A DNA stretch of 64,000 nt from Deinococcus hopiensis KR-140 (GCA_943327755.2 CALPYF020000012.1:44699-108698), one strand, 5' to 3'. Shown: positions 42,513 to 53,306, counted from the first letter of the stretch. Numbers and translations are program-made. The notes: generated by a model from the sequence alone, not told the origin.

Positions 42513-45500
42513 ATGACCGCCCCTGCCGATTCCGCGAAGCCTCACATTCACGTTCCGGACGGCTCCTGCTGCACCCCCAAGAAGTTCGCGCATCTGCACC
42601 AGCACACGCAGTACTCGCTGCTGGACGGCGCGGCGAAACTCAAGGACCTGCTCAAGTGGGCCAAGGAGGTCACGCCGGAGGGGCAGACCCCGGCGCTGGC
42701 CATGACGGACCACGGGAACATGCACGGCGCGGTGCACTTCTACAACTACGCGACCGGGATGGGCGTCAAGCCGATCATCGGGTACGAGGCGTACGTCGTG
42801 CCGGGCGAGGGCACCCGCCGCGACCGGACGCGCGCGCAGGACGGCGAGAAGGGCATCTTCCACCTGACGCTGCTCGCCCGTGACTTCGAGGGGTACCAGA
42901 ACCTCTGCCGCCTGAGTTCACGCGGGTACACGGAAGGCTACTACTACAAGCCGCGCATCGATCACGAACTGCTGCGCGAGCACCACAAGGGCGTGGTTGC
43001 GTTCAGCGGGTGCCTGGGCAGCGAGGTGCAGCAACTCCTCCTGCAGGGCCGCGAGGACGACGCCAAGAAGCGCCTGCTGTGGTACCGCGAGCTGTTCGGC
43101 GAGAACTACTTCATCGAGATCCAGGACCACGGTCTGAGCGAGCAGAAGCGCAACAACCCCATCCTGCGGGCCTGGGCGCAGGAACTCGGGATCGGGATGG
43201 TCGCCACGAACGACGGGCACTACGTCAAGAAGAGCGACGCCACCGCGCACGAGACGCTGCTGGCCATCCAGACGAAGGCGACCCTGGCGGACGAGAACCG
43301 CTTCAAGTTCCCCTGCGACGAGTTCTACGTGAAGAATCTCGAGGAGATGCAGGCGTCCCTGCCGGTCAGCGAATGGGGCGAGGAACCCTTCGACAACACC
43401 GCCCTGATCGCCGAGATGTGCAACGTGGACCTACCGGTCGGGAAGAAACGCGTGTACCAGATGCCCGCCCTGCCCATCCCCGAGGGCCGCACCATGCCCG
43501 AGGAACTGCGCGTGCAGACGTACCGCGGGACCGTGAAACGCTACCCGGCGCACGCCACGGAAGGGCTGCTGCGCGACTACGCGACCCGCACCCTGACCGC
43601 GCTGGGCGCCGACGCGCAGAAGGTGCTGGACCGCGCGGGCGGTTGCGACCCGCAGAGCTGCGACCTGGAGACGCTGTACACCCTGCTGGCCTTCGCGGGC
43701 AGCGAGTGGGAGGCGCGCGGCAAGGCCGCCGGGGAGAAGTACACCAAGTACCCCTCGCTGGAACTCATGGAGGCCGAGGTGGACTCCGGACCGCTGCCCG
43801 CCTACGCGCACGAGGACTGCCGCCGCGCCGCGCAGAAGGCCAGCGACACCAGCATCGCCCTGGACGCCGACGAGCACGGCGAGGAGACCACCCGCGCCCA
43901 CCACCGGCACGCGCTGGTGATCCTGCGCCGCGCCGAGTACGAACTGAGCGTCATCAACAACATGGGCTTCCCCGACTACTTCCTGATCGTCGCGGACTAC
44001 ATCAACTGGGCCAAGGATCAGGACATCAGCGTCGGGCCGGGGCGTGGCTCGGGCGCAGGGTCGCTCGTGGCGTACGCGATGCGCATCACGAACCTCGACC
44101 CGCTGGAATTCGAGCTGCTGTTCGAACGCTTCCTGAACCCCGACCGCATCTCCATGCCGGACTTCGACATCGACTTCAACGACGCCCGGCGCACCGAAGT
44201 CATCCAGTACGTGCAGGACAAGTACGGCGAGGACAAGGTCGCGCAGATCGCCACCTTCGGAACCATGGCGTCCAAGGCGTGCCTGAAGGACGTGGCGCGC
44301 GTCATGGGCCTGGAGTACGCCAAGGTCGACAAGGTCAGCAAGCTCATCCCGATCAAGTTCGGCAAGAGCTACAGCCTCGAGCAGGCGCGCGAGGCCGTGC
44401 CGGACATCCAGCAGATGCTGAACGAGGACGCCCAGCTGAAAGAAGCGTACGAGTTCGCGCAGAAACTCGAAGGACTGACCCGCCACGCCAGCGTCCACGC
44501 CGCCGGGGTCGTCATCGGCAAGACGCAACTGACCGACCTCGTGCCCGTCATGCGCGACACCTCAGGCGCGGGCATGGTCTGCCAGTACGACATGAAAGCC
44601 GTCGAGGACATCGGCCTGATCAAAATGGACTTCCTAGGCCTGCGCACCCTGTCCTTCCTGGACGAAGCCAAACGCATCCTCAAGGAATCCGGCACCGACT
44701 TCGAGGCCCGCTACGGCACCTTCGACGACATTCCCTTCGACGACGCCCGCACCTACGAACTCCTCAGCCGCGGCGACACCAAGGGCGTCTTCCAGCTCGA
44801 AGGGGCCGGGATCGCCGACGCCTCCCGCCGCCTCAAACCGCGCCGCCTCGCGGACATCATCGCCCTGTCGGCGCTGTACCGCCCCGGCCCGATGGAGAAC
44901 ATCCCCACCTACGTCCGCCGCCACCACGGCCTCGAACAGGTGGACTACGTCCGCGACGGCTTCCCGAACAGCGCCCAGTACCTCCAGAAGATCCTCGCCG
45001 AAACGTACGGCATTCCCGTGTACCAGGAGCAGATCATGCAGATCGCCTCCGAGGTCGCCGGATTCTCCTTAGGCGGCGCCGACCTGCTGCGCCGCGCGAT
45101 GGGTAAGAAGGACGCCGAGGAGATGAAACGCCAGCGGCAGATCTTCGTCGAGGGCGCAGGCGGCAACGGCGTCCCGAAGGACGAGGGGAACAAACTGTTC
45201 GACCTGCTGGACGCGTTCGCGAACTATGGCTTCAACAAGAGCCACAGTGCCGCGTACGGCGTCATCACGTACCAGACCGCGTGGCTCAAGGCGAACTACC
45301 CCGTGCAGTTCATGGCCGCCCTGCTGACCGTCGAACGCAAGGACAGCGACAAGGTCGCCGAGTACGTCAGCGACGCCCGCAAGATGGACGTCCACGTCCT
45401 CCCCCCCGACATCAACAAGTCCGCCCCGGACTTCGCGGTCGTCGGGCAGGACATCCTCTTCGGCCTGTACGCCATCAAGGGCCTCGGCGAGGGCGCCGTC

Positions 45501-46508
45501 CTGAAGATCCTCGAAGAACGCGAACGCGCCGGGGCCTTCAAGAGCCTCGCGGACTTCTGCTCCCGCCTGGGCAACAAGGTCTGCAACCGCAAGGCCATGG
45601 AAAGCCTCATCAAGAGTGGCGCCTTCGACCAGTTCGGCGACCGCCGCCAGCTCCTCGAGAGCCTCGAGGAATCCATGACCTGGGCGCAGGGCGCCGCCGC
45701 ACTCGCCAACAGCGGCATGGACGCCCTGTTCGGCGCGCAGGAAGTCGCCCCCGAACCCAGACTCAGGGCGGGCGTCACCCCCTACACCGACCTGGAACGC
45801 CTCAGCATCGAGAAAGAAGCCCTCGGCCTCTACATCAGCGGCCACCCGCTCGAACAGCACGAGGGTCTGCGCGAAGCGGCCAGCTGCCGCATCAGCGACC
45901 TCGACACGTGGTTCCAGACGCAGAACGTCGCCCCCGGCAAACGCATCAAGGCCGTCCTTGCAGGCATGATCGAGAGCGTCGTCAAGAAACCCACCAAGTC
46001 TGGCGGCATGATGGCCCGCTTCATCCTCGCCGACGAATCAGGCCAGACCGAACTCGTCGCCTTCAGCCGCGCCTACGACCGCATCCAGGACAAGCTGATC
46101 AACGACACCCCCGCCCTCGTCATCGTCGAACTCGAAAGCGAGGACGGCGGCCTGCGCGCCATCGCCGAAGAAGTCGTCAGCACCGAACAACTCGGCGAAG
46201 TCCCCAAAGTCATGTACGTCACCATCGACCTCGAAAACGCCACCCCAGACGCCCTCGGCGAATTCCAGAGCCTCCTCGACGAACACGCGGGCAGCATGCC
46301 CACCTACCTCCGCCTCGAGACCCCCGAGCAGTTCGTCCTGTACCAGCTCGACCACGGCATGGGCAGCAGCGAGGCCATCCGCGTCCTCAACCACACCTTC
46401 CCCTGGGCCGACGCGTACCTCGCCTACGACCAGCAGACCATCCTCGGCCGCTTCGCCCCCAAACCCCCCGCCTGGATGAACAAACAAGGCGGCGGCATGC
46501 GGGCGTAA
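42513..46508 (+). CDS. dnaE: DNA polymerase III subunit alpha
   Basis: Catalytic subunit of the replicative polymerase. The 1331-residue protein starts with a PHP domain retaining metal ligands (FAHLHQHTQYSLLDG, AMTDHGNMHGAVHFY). The polymerase core has GPGRGSGAGSLVAYAM and the catalytic aspartates in MPDFDIDFND (about 546-555). The fingers contain YNFNKSHSAAYG-like NYGFNKSHSAAYGVI. Tandem HhH and OB domains follow. It is about 170 residues longer than E. coli DnaE, largely from an insertion between PHP and palm (about residues 320-455) that includes a CDPQSC pair. Leaderless: TATCCT, 6 bases, ATG. Confidence 0.98.
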   Translation: MTAPADSAKPHIHVPDGSCCTPKKFAHLHQHTQYSLLDGAAKLKDLLKWAKEVTPEGQTPALAMTDHGNMHGAVHFYNYATGMGVKPIIGYEAYVVPGEGTRRDRTRAQDGEKGIFHLTLLARDFEGYQNLCRLSSRGYTEGYYYKPRIDHELLREHHKGVVAFSGCLGSEVQQLLLQGREDDAKKRLLWYRELFGENYFIEIQDHGLSEQKRNNPILRAWAQELGIGMVATNDGHYVKKSDATAHETLLAIQTKATLADENRFKFPCDEFYVKNLEEMQASLPVSEWGEEPFDNTALIAEMCNVDLPVGKKRVYQMPALPIPEGRTMPEELRVQTYRGTVKRYPAHATEGLLRDYATRTLTALGADAQKVLDRAGGCDPQSCDLETLYTLLAFAGSEWEARGKAAGEKYTKYPSLELMEAEVDSGPLPAYAHEDCRRAAQKASDTSIALDADEHGEETTRAHHRHALVILRRAEYELSVINNMGFPDYFLIVADYINWAKDQDISVGPGRGSGAGSLVAYAMRITNLDPLEFELLFERFLNPDRISMPDFDIDFNDARRTEVIQYVQDKYGEDKVAQIATFGTMASKACLKDVARVMGLEYAKVDKVSKLIPIKFGKSYSLEQAREAVPDIQQMLNEDAQLKEAYEFAQKLEGLTRHASVHAAGVVIGKTQLTDLVPVMRDTSGAGMVCQYDMKAVEDIGLIKMDFLGLRTLSFLDEAKRILKESGTDFEARYGTFDDIPFDDARTYELLSRGDTKGVFQLEGAGIADASRRLKPRRLADIIALSALYRPGPMENIPTYVRRHHGLEQVDYVRDGFPNSAQYLQKILAETYGIPVYQEQIMQIASEVAGFSLGGADLLRRAMGKKDAEEMKRQRQIFVEGAGGNGVPKDEGNKLFDLLDAFANYGFNKSHSAAYGVITYQTAWLKANYPVQFMAALLTVERKDSDKVAEYVSDARKMDVHVLPPDINKSAPDFAVVGQDILFGLYAIKGLGEGAVLKILEERERAGAFKSLADFCSRLGNKVCNRKAMESLIKSGAFDQFGDRRQLLESLEESMTWAQGAAALANSGMDALFGAQEVAPEPRLRAGVTPYTDLERLSIEKEALGLYISGHPLEQHEGLREAASCRISDLDTWFQTQNVAPGKRIKAVLAGMIESVVKKPTKSGGMMARFILADESGQTELVAFSRAYDRIQDKLINDTPALVIVELESEDGGLRAIAEEVVSTEQLGEVPKVMYVTIDLENATPDALGEFQSLLDEHAGSMPTYLRLETPEQFVLYQLDHGMGSSEAIRVLNHTFPWADAYLAYDQQTILGRFAPKPPAWMNKQGGGMRA

Positions 46509-46529
46509 GCGCGGGCACGTCGAACTCAA

Positions 46530-46577
46530 CAGGGGAATGCCCATCAGTCATGGAATCGACTGATGGGCATTCCCCTG
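46530..46577. terminator. Strong bidirectional terminator between dnaE and pilT
   Basis: Perfect 20-bp arms (left CAGGGGAATGCCCATCAGTC) with the 8-base loop ATGGAATC, between convergent genes. Confidence 0.88.
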
Positions 46578-46585
46578 CGTTTCTG

Positions 46586-47662
<1,077 letters not shown>

Positions 47663-47689
47663 GGTGTCCTCAGGGTAGGGGGCGGGGTC

Positions 47690-48313
47690 TTACAGTTTCG
47701 TTGCGCTGGGCGTGTGTTGGGATTCGTTCACGTCCCCCGGTTGGGGGGTGGGGGTGCCCCGTAACTTGCGGCTTTCGAGGTCGGCGTGGTGGGTCAGGTA
47801 GCGCAGCCACGCCTTGGCGGTCAGGTCGCCGAGGCTGTTGTGGGGGATGGTCTGGTCGTCGTTGGGGGGGCGGGTGTGCAGTTGCCGGGCGAGGTCGACG
47901 CTGGCGGCGCGGGTGCTGGTGATCAGGGCCTGCAGCTGGGGCAGGGTGGTGTCCTGGGGGGGGCGGTGGGCGTGGTAGGGCGCGGTGAGGTCGGGGTGCT
48001 TGCCGAGTGCCGCGCCGAGGCGGTGCTGGCCCCAGCGTTCGATGCCGATGATGTGCGCCAGTGTTTCGCGGTTGGTGTGGGTGTCGGCGGCGCGGGCGGC
48101 GCGGCCGGTGAGGTACGTGCCGCTGCTCTCGAGGCTGTGGGCGAGTTCGGTGTAGGAGCTGCGGCCGGCGGGGCGTTCCAGGACGCGGTTCACGACGGCA
48201 CCTTTGATGTCGCGCTGGCGGGTGCGGGCGAGGTACGCGGCGCCGGCGGCCACGCCGACGGTGGCGACCGTGATCAGGGCGGGCACGGCGGGGCTGGTTC
48301 TTCGCTGGCTCAT
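47690..48313 (-). CDS. DinB-like four-helix protein with N-terminal membrane anchor
   Basis: A 207-residue protein. Residues 9-29 form a hydrophobic anchor. From about residue 55 the helices ETLAHIIGIERWGQHRLG and KAWLRYLTHHADLESRKL place histidines as in the DinB/YfiT metal-binding superfamily (common in Deinococcus). The membrane anchor is unusual for that family, whose members are mostly soluble; possible thiol-transferase activity is inference. TACCAT, 5 bases, ATG: leaderless. Confidence 0.6.
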   Translation of the reverse strand: MSQRRTSPAVPALITVATVGVAAGAAYLARTRQRDIKGAVVNRVLERPAGRSSYTELAHSLESSGTYLTGRAARAADTHTNRETLAHIIGIERWGQHRLGAALGKHPDLTAPYHAHRPPQDTTLPQLQALITSTRAASVDLARQLHTRPPNDDQTIPHNSLGDLTAKAWLRYLTHHADLESRKLRGTPTPQPGDVNESQHTPSATKL

Positions 48314-48362
48314 GCCGCATGGTACGCGCTTTGCGGGGGTGTGGTTCCGTCCGCCGGGGGGG

Positions 48363-48920
48363 TCAGGGGGGGCAGGTCAGGACCCGGTCGGGCAGGCCGA
48401 TCAGCGTGACGTGCGAGTCGGCGGGGCAGGGGAGGGCCTCGCGGAGCATCAGGGGGTGCGCCAGGGTGTACTCAGGCAGGTTCAGGGGCAGGCCGCGCGC
48501 GCCCCAGCCGAAGCCCTTCCCGAGCCGCGCGCCGCTCAGGTCCACGGCGACGCACGCGAGGACCGCCGCCTGCGCTCCGTCGGGCGTCAGGGTGGGCTCG
48601 CCGTACTCGGGGAGTGTGCTCAGGCGGGCGCCGCGCGGGTCGGTGACGCGCCAGTACCAGCCTTCCTTCTTCTGGTGAGGGACGTATAGGGTCTTCCCGG
48701 CTTTCAGCGCCTGCTGCCGCAGCGGGAGCAGCGCACGTTCGGGCCCGACGATCAGAGTGTGCCGCGCTGTCAGGTCGGGGTGCGCCGATAGCTGCGCGGC
48801 GGCCTTCTTCGCGTGCGTGAAGTTCGGGCAGTGCCCGTGGGGCGGCAGCGGGTACGCGCAGGCCTGCCTACCCATCAGGTCGTCCCACACCTGTTCCCGC
48901 ACGGCTCCGGCGGTGGTCAT
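48363..48920 (-). CDS. 5-formyltetrahydrofolate cyclo-ligase family protein (divergent)
   Basis: A 185-residue protein that fits the family: REQVWDDLMGRQACAYPLPPHGHCPNF at the start, and GARLGKGFGWGARGLPLNLPEYTL near the end. The segment GKGFGWGARG occupies the place of the family GKGGGYYDR, which binds ATP phosphates and folate, but the Tyr and Asp are gone. It may therefore be a diverged paralogue rather than a folate enzyme. TAGCGT, 6 bases, ATG; divergent from the amidase. Confidence 0.6.
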   Translation of the reverse strand: MTTAGAVREQVWDDLMGRQACAYPLPPHGHCPNFTHAKKAAAQLSAHPDLTARHTLIVGPERALLPLRQQALKAGKTLYVPHQKKEGWYWRVTDPRGARLSTLPEYGEPTLTPDGAQAAVLACVAVDLSGARLGKGFGWGARGLPLNLPEYTLAHPLMLREALPCPADSHVTLIGLPDRVLTCPP

Positions 48921-49027
48921 GCCCGCACGCTAGCAAAATGCGCCTGTGTCCGGCCTCCTGCAACCTGCGTCCCGGATAGGTCATCTGGCGGCGGCGCGGC
49001 GTGGATGCGGGGTCTACACTCGGGCGC

Positions 49028-49966
49028 ATGAGTGATGGCGTGCAGGCAGAGGTGGTGCGGGTGGCGGCAGCGGCGTACCCGGTGGAATTCCTGGCGGACT
49101 GGGCGGCGTACGAGGCGAAACTCTCGCGCTGGGTGGCGGACGCGGCGGGGCAGGGCGCGGAGCTGCTGGTGTTCCCGGAGTACGCGCCGCTGGAACTGAT
49201 CAGCCTGCTCCCGCAGGACCTGCACCATGACGTGCGGGGCATGCGCCCGGCGTTGCAGGCGTTCGTGCCGGAGTTCGTGGCGCTGCACGCCCGGCTGGCC
49301 CGCGAGTACGGCGTGGGTATCGTCGCCGGGAGCTACCCGGTGGCGCAGGGGGGGGTGTTCGTGAACCGGGCGTTCGTGTTCGGCCCGGACGGCACGCACG
49401 CACATCAGGACAAGCTGCTGATGACCCGCTTTGAGGCCGAGGAGTGGCACATCGCGCCGGGCGAGGGTGCGGCGGTGTTCGACCTGCCCCTGCCGGGCGG
49501 GACGCTGCGTTTCGGGATCGCCATCTGTTACGACAGCGAGTTCCCCACCCTGGCGCGCGAACTGGCGGAGGCAGGCGCGGAGCTGCTGGTCGTGCCGTCC
49601 TTCACCGGGAGCCGCGCGGGCTTCACGCGGGTACGGGTGGGCAGCATGGCCCGCGCGCTGGAAAACCAGTGCTACGCGCTGCACGCCCCGCTGATCGCGG
49701 ACGCCCCCTGGACGTACGCGGTCGAGGACGCGCACGGGGCCGCGGGCGTGTACGCCCCGTCGGACAACGGCCTGCCGGAGGACGGCATCGTGGCGCAGCT
49801 CGGCTGGAACGAGCCGGGCTGGCTGGTCACGGACCTGGACCTGCGCCTGACCCGCGCGGTGCGCGTGGACGGGCACGTCCTGAACTGGCGCGACCGCGTG
49901 GTGGGCGCGACTCGCCCGACGCCCGCACAGGTCGTCAGTCTGGGTGGCGTCCCGGAGCGTGTGTGA
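49028..49966 (+). CDS. Carbon-nitrogen hydrolase (nitrilase superfamily amidase)
   Basis: A 312-residue cytoplasmic amidase. The catalytic triad is Glu51 in VFPEYAPLEL, Lys129 in HQDKLLMTRFE and Cys167 in AICYDSEFPTLAREL. The substrate (an amide or nitrile) is unknown. The start is ATG at 49028, 7 bases after TACACT. A frame extending to 49001 is not supported. It overlaps the GNAT gene by four bases (GTGA). Together with that acetyltransferase and the peptidase remnant it may have formed an amide or peptide metabolism unit. Confidence 0.9.
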   Translation: MSDGVQAEVVRVAAAAYPVEFLADWAAYEAKLSRWVADAAGQGAELLVFPEYAPLELISLLPQDLHHDVRGMRPALQAFVPEFVALHARLAREYGVGIVAGSYPVAQGGVFVNRAFVFGPDGTHAHQDKLLMTRFEAEEWHIAPGEGAAVFDLPLPGGTLRFGIAICYDSEFPTLARELAEAGAELLVVPSFTGSRAGFTRVRVGSMARALENQCYALHAPLIADAPWTYAVEDAHGAAGVYAPSDNGLPEDGIVAQLGWNEPGWLVTDLDLRLTRAVRVDGHVLNWRDRVVGATRPTPAQVVSLGGVPERV

Positions 49967-50472
49967 GTGCCGTGCAGGTCCGCCGCCTGATGCCCGGGGA
50001 CGCCCCGGCGTACCGCGCCGCGCGGCTGGCGGCGTTGCAGACGGACCCGGCGGCGTTCCTGACGACCGCGCAAGAGTTCGCGGCCCTGGGTGAGGAGGCA
50101 CTGGCGGCCCGCCTCGCACCGGACGCGGCGGGCGTCACGCTGGGGGCCTTCGTGGACAGTCAGCTGCTGGGCCTCCTGACCCTGGTGCGCGAAACGGCCC
50201 CGCCGCTGGCGCATCGCGTGAACGTGTACGGCGTGTCCGTCGCCCCGGGTGCGCGTGGGCGGGGCCTCGGCGAGGCGCTCGTGCGGGCCGGGGTGACGCT
50301 GGCGCGCTCGTGGGCGGGCGTGACGTCCCTGCACCTCGCCGTCATGGACTCGCAGGACGCGGCGCGGCGCCTGTATGAACGCTGCGGCTTCCGCGTGTGG
50401 GGCACCCAGCCGGACGCGGTGCGGCGGGACGGCCGCGTGCATGCCGAGCACTGGCTGGTCCTGGAGTGCTGA
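49963..50472 (+). CDS. GNAT family N-acetyltransferase
   Basis: A 169-residue acetyltransferase with the acetyl-CoA pyrophosphate loop in VSVAPGARGRGLGEALVRAG and the C-terminal SLHLAVMDSQDAARRLYERCGFRVWG, both standard GNAT motifs. The GTG start overlaps the amidase stop. The substrate is unknown; amino acids, peptides or antibiotics are possible. Confidence 0.9.
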   Translation: MSAVQVRRLMPGDAPAYRAARLAALQTDPAAFLTTAQEFAALGEEALAARLAPDAAGVTLGAFVDSQLLGLLTLVRETAPPLAHRVNVYGVSVAPGARGRGLGEALVRAGVTLARSWAGVTSLHLAVMDSQDAARRLYERCGFRVWGTQPDAVRRDGRVHAEHWLVLEC

Positions 50473-51509
50473 CGACAGACTCCCCGGTCTTCGTGCGTCC
50501 GCCCCGGCTGGTTCCGGGGTCGCGGGTGGCGGCCCTGAGCCTCTCCAGCGGGTTCGTGACCGAGGTCATGAACCGCTACCGCGCCGGGGTGCGGCAGGTC
50601 GGGCAGGAGTTCGGGTGGGAGGTCGTGGCCGCGCCGAACGCGCTGCGCGGCCCGGCGTTCCTGGCGGCGAACCCGCAGGCCCGCGCGGACGACCTGCACT
50701 GGGCGCTGTAGTCGCCGGACATTCACGGCATGGTGAGCATCATCGGCGGGGACGACAGCGTGCGCCTGCTGCCGTTCCTGCGCCCGGACCTGATCCGCGC
50801 GCACCCGAAGGCGCTGCTGGGCTTCAGCGACACCACCGTGACCCTCACGCAGTTCGTGCGGGCCGGGGTCATGGCATATCACGGTCCGGCGCTGCTGACC
50901 GACCTCGCGGAGAACGGCGGGATGCACCCCTACGTGGTGCAGGGGGTGAGACGCGCGCTGATCGATCCGCCCGCCCCGTTCGACCTGGCGCCCGCGCCCG
51001 GCTGGACGCAGGGCAGCCCGGACTGGTCCGACGAGGCCGCGCAGGAGGTCCCCCGCACCTTCGACGCCGGGGACAGCTGGGTGTGGCTGCAGGGCGACGC
51101 GCCCGCGCAGGGGCATCTGCTGGGCGGCTGCATTGAGGTGCTGGACATGCTGAACGGCACGCCCGGCTGGCTGGCGCCAGTCCTGTGGCGCGGCGCGGTG
51201 CTGGCGCTGGAGACGAGTGAGGACGTGCCCCCACCCCGGCAGGTGGGATACTGGCTGCGGAACCTCGCCGCGCAGGGCATCCTGGGTGGGCTGGTGGGAC
51301 TGCTGCTGGCCCGCCCGCGCCGCTACACGCCCGAGATGGTCGCGGACCTGTACACCTGGGTGCGCCGCGTGCTGCGCGAGGCGGGCCGCCCGGACCTGCC
51401 AGTCGTGGCGAACGTGGATTTCGGGCACACCAGTCCGCAGCTCACGCTGCCGCTGGGCGCCCTGGCGCGGCTGGACCCCGGTGCCGGGCGCGTGACGGTG
51501 TTCCCCTGA
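50466..51509 (+). pseudogene. S66 LD-carboxypeptidase / MccF-like gene interrupted by an in-frame TAG
   Basis: One frame, beginning with GTG at 50466, encodes a full S66 peptidase of about 347 residues except for a TAG at 50709-50711 (codon 82). Before it stand GSRVAALSLSSGFVTEV and ARADDLHWAL. After it come SPDIHGMVSIIGGDDSVRLLPFL, GFSDTTVT (nucleophilic Ser), GCIEVLDML (Glu) and NVDFGHTSPQ (His). The triad is thus downstream and intact. As read, only 81 residues are made, or a shortened protein from ATG 50730 that lacks the first sheet. Intact relatives cleave murein LD-peptides or microcin C-type compounds. Confidence 0.85.
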
Positions 51510-51609
51510 CGGGAGGCGGGGCGGAGCGCCTCGCCGCAGGTCCGGCCAGTCCGGTCCGGTGGTGCGGGCGGCACACCCGTCCGGGCGGCGCGCGCGCTAT
51601 GATCTGGGC

Positions 51610-52362
51610 GTGCGGCTGCTGCTGCTTTCCGATATCCACGCCAACCATACGGCCCTGCAGGCAGTCCTGAACGACGCGGCCGGTCGCCGGTACGATCAGG
51701 TCATCCACCTCGGGGACGCCCTGGGGTACGGCCCGCACCCGCGCGAGGTCCTCGACGCCCTGCGCGACCTGGACGCCATCTGCGTGCTCGGCAACCACGA
51801 CGAGATGCTGCTGGACTACGCCGATGGCCGCCGCGCCCCGAAGGACTCGATCGTGAGCATGGCCCTCACGTGGCAGCTGACGCGCCTGTCCGAGCGGGAC
51901 GTCGCGGCCGTGCGGCTGTGGCGCGACGGCATCGACGATCCGGACGTGGGCGCGCGGTACCGGCACGGCACGCCGGTCAGCCTGGATCAGTACACCGATT
52001 CCGTCCCGGCGGCCCGCGAGGCGTTCACGCAGTGGCAGGGCCGCCTGGGCTTCGTGGGGCACACGCACGTCCCGGCGGCGTACGCCACCCTGAACTCCCC
52101 CGTGGGCGACTGGGTGAAGGTCCAGCAGTTCCAGGACGGCGGGAGCTACATGGTCGCGCCCAGCACGCGCGTGATCCTCAATCCCGGCAGTGTGGGGCAG
52201 CCGCGCGACGGGAACCCGAAGGCCAGTTACGCCATCTACGACTCGGCGCGTGGGTACTTCGAGGTGTTCCGCGTGGCCTACGACATCGAGCGGGCGCAGG
52301 AGGCGGCGCTGGAGGCCGGCCTGCCGCAGGTGCTCGCCGCGCGCCTCGCCATCGGCAAGTAG
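51610..52362 (+). CDS. Metallophosphoesterase (YfcE/MJ0936-like)
   Basis: A 250-residue calcineurin-like phosphoesterase. Metal ligands: LLSDIHANHTAL (residues 6-16), HLGDALGYGPHP, VLGNHDEMLL, and FVGHTHVPAAY, followed by ILNPGSVGQPRDGNP. Cytoplasmic; it probably acts on nucleotides or phosphodiesters. GTG start at 51610, 6 bases after TATGAT. holB follows after 8 bases and is likely co-transcribed. Confidence 0.88.
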   Translation: MRLLLLSDIHANHTALQAVLNDAAGRRYDQVIHLGDALGYGPHPREVLDALRDLDAICVLGNHDEMLLDYADGRRAPKDSIVSMALTWQLTRLSERDVAAVRLWRDGIDDPDVGARYRHGTPVSLDQYTDSVPAAREAFTQWQGRLGFVGHTHVPAAYATLNSPVGDWVKVQQFQDGGSYMVAPSTRVILNPGSVGQPRDGNPKASYAIYDSARGYFEVFRVAYDIERAQEAALEAGLPQVLAARLAIGK

Positions 52363-52370
52363 GTGCGGCC

Positions 52371-53306
52371 GTGACGACCGCCGCCGACCTGCACGGCCCG
52401 CTGCTGGAGCAGACCGGGGCCTTCCGGGGCAACGCCCTGCTGCTGACCGGCCCGGCCCGCGTGGGCAAGCTGGACGTGGCGCGCGCCGTGGCCGCGCAGC
52501 ACAACTGCACCGGGCAGAGGGGCATGTACGGCGAGGCCTGCGGCACCTGCCCGTCGTGCCGGGCCCTGGCGGCCGGCGCGCATCCGGACCTGCTGCTTGT
52601 CGAGCCGCGCGCCACGACGAGCACCGGCAAGGCCGCGCGGCGCAAACTGATCCCCATCGGCGCGGTCCTGTCGGGGCGCGACAAGGCCCGCGAGTACGAG
52701 ACGCACGTGTTCGAGTTCCTGGAGGTGCGCCCCACCTTCAGCCGGCGTGTGGTGATCGTGCAGGGCGCCGAGTACCTCGGTCCGGAGGCCGCGAACGCCC
52801 TGCTGAAACTCGTGGAGGAACCCCCGCACGGCGCGCTGTTCGTGTTCCTCGCCGAGGACCTGCGCGCCGTGCTGCCCACTATCGTCAGCCGCAGCGCCCG
52901 CCTGACCGTCACGCCGGTCAGCGACCCGGCGCTGGAACGCGCCCTGCTGCGCGCCGGGCAGGACCCCGACGCGGAACTCGTGGCGTTCGCCGCCGGACGC
53001 ACCGGGGTGCTGACCGACCCGGACCCCGTGCGCGGGGCGCTGCAGGATGCCCGCGAACTCACGAACGCGCTCGGTGAGAGTCTGCTGGGCGCCCTGGAGG
53101 CCGCCGAGGCGCTGGAGAAACGCTTCGATCCGGCCTGGCACCCCGAGACGCTGCGCTTCACATGGCGGGATCAGCCGCCGCACGTCCGCGCGCGCGCGGA
53201 TACCGCCCTGACCGCCCTTCAGGAGGCGCTGGAGGCGTACGCCAGCCCCAGCCTGAGTTTCCAGGTGTTCGCGCTGGCCTTGCGGGACGCCTTCGGGCAC
53301 GCCTGA
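52371..53306 (+). CDS. holB: DNA polymerase III delta' subunit
   Basis: Clamp-loader component. The 311-residue AAA+-like protein has a degenerate P-loop, GPARVGKLDVAR (Ser/Thr replaced by Leu), as expected for delta', which does not hydrolyse ATP. Four cysteines C46, C57, C60 and C63 form the zinc module. VVIVQGAEYLGPEAANALLKLVEEPP is diagnostic, followed by the sensor TIVSRSARL with its conserved Ser-Arg. The GTG start lies 8 bases after the phosphoesterase stop. Confidence 0.93.
   Translation: MTTAADLHGPLLEQTGAFRGNALLLTGPARVGKLDVARAVAAQHNCTGQRGMYGEACGTCPSCRALAAGAHPDLLLVEPRATTSTGKAARRKLIPIGAVLSGRDKAREYETHVFEFLEVRPTFSRRVVIVQGAEYLGPEAANALLKLVEEPPHGALFVFLAEDLRAVLPTIVSRSARLTVTPVSDPALERALLRAGQDPDAELVAFAAGRTGVLTDPDPVRGALQDARELTNALGESLLGALEAAEALEKRFDPAWHPETLRFTWRDQPPHVRARADTALTALQEALEAYASPSLSFQVFALALRDAFGHA

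Noticed and set aside
42513..46508. Intein inside dnaE
   Set aside because: The extra length lies between the PHP and palm domains and lacks intein splice motifs (Cys/Ser at the start, His-Asn at the end). The polymerase core motifs are continuous.
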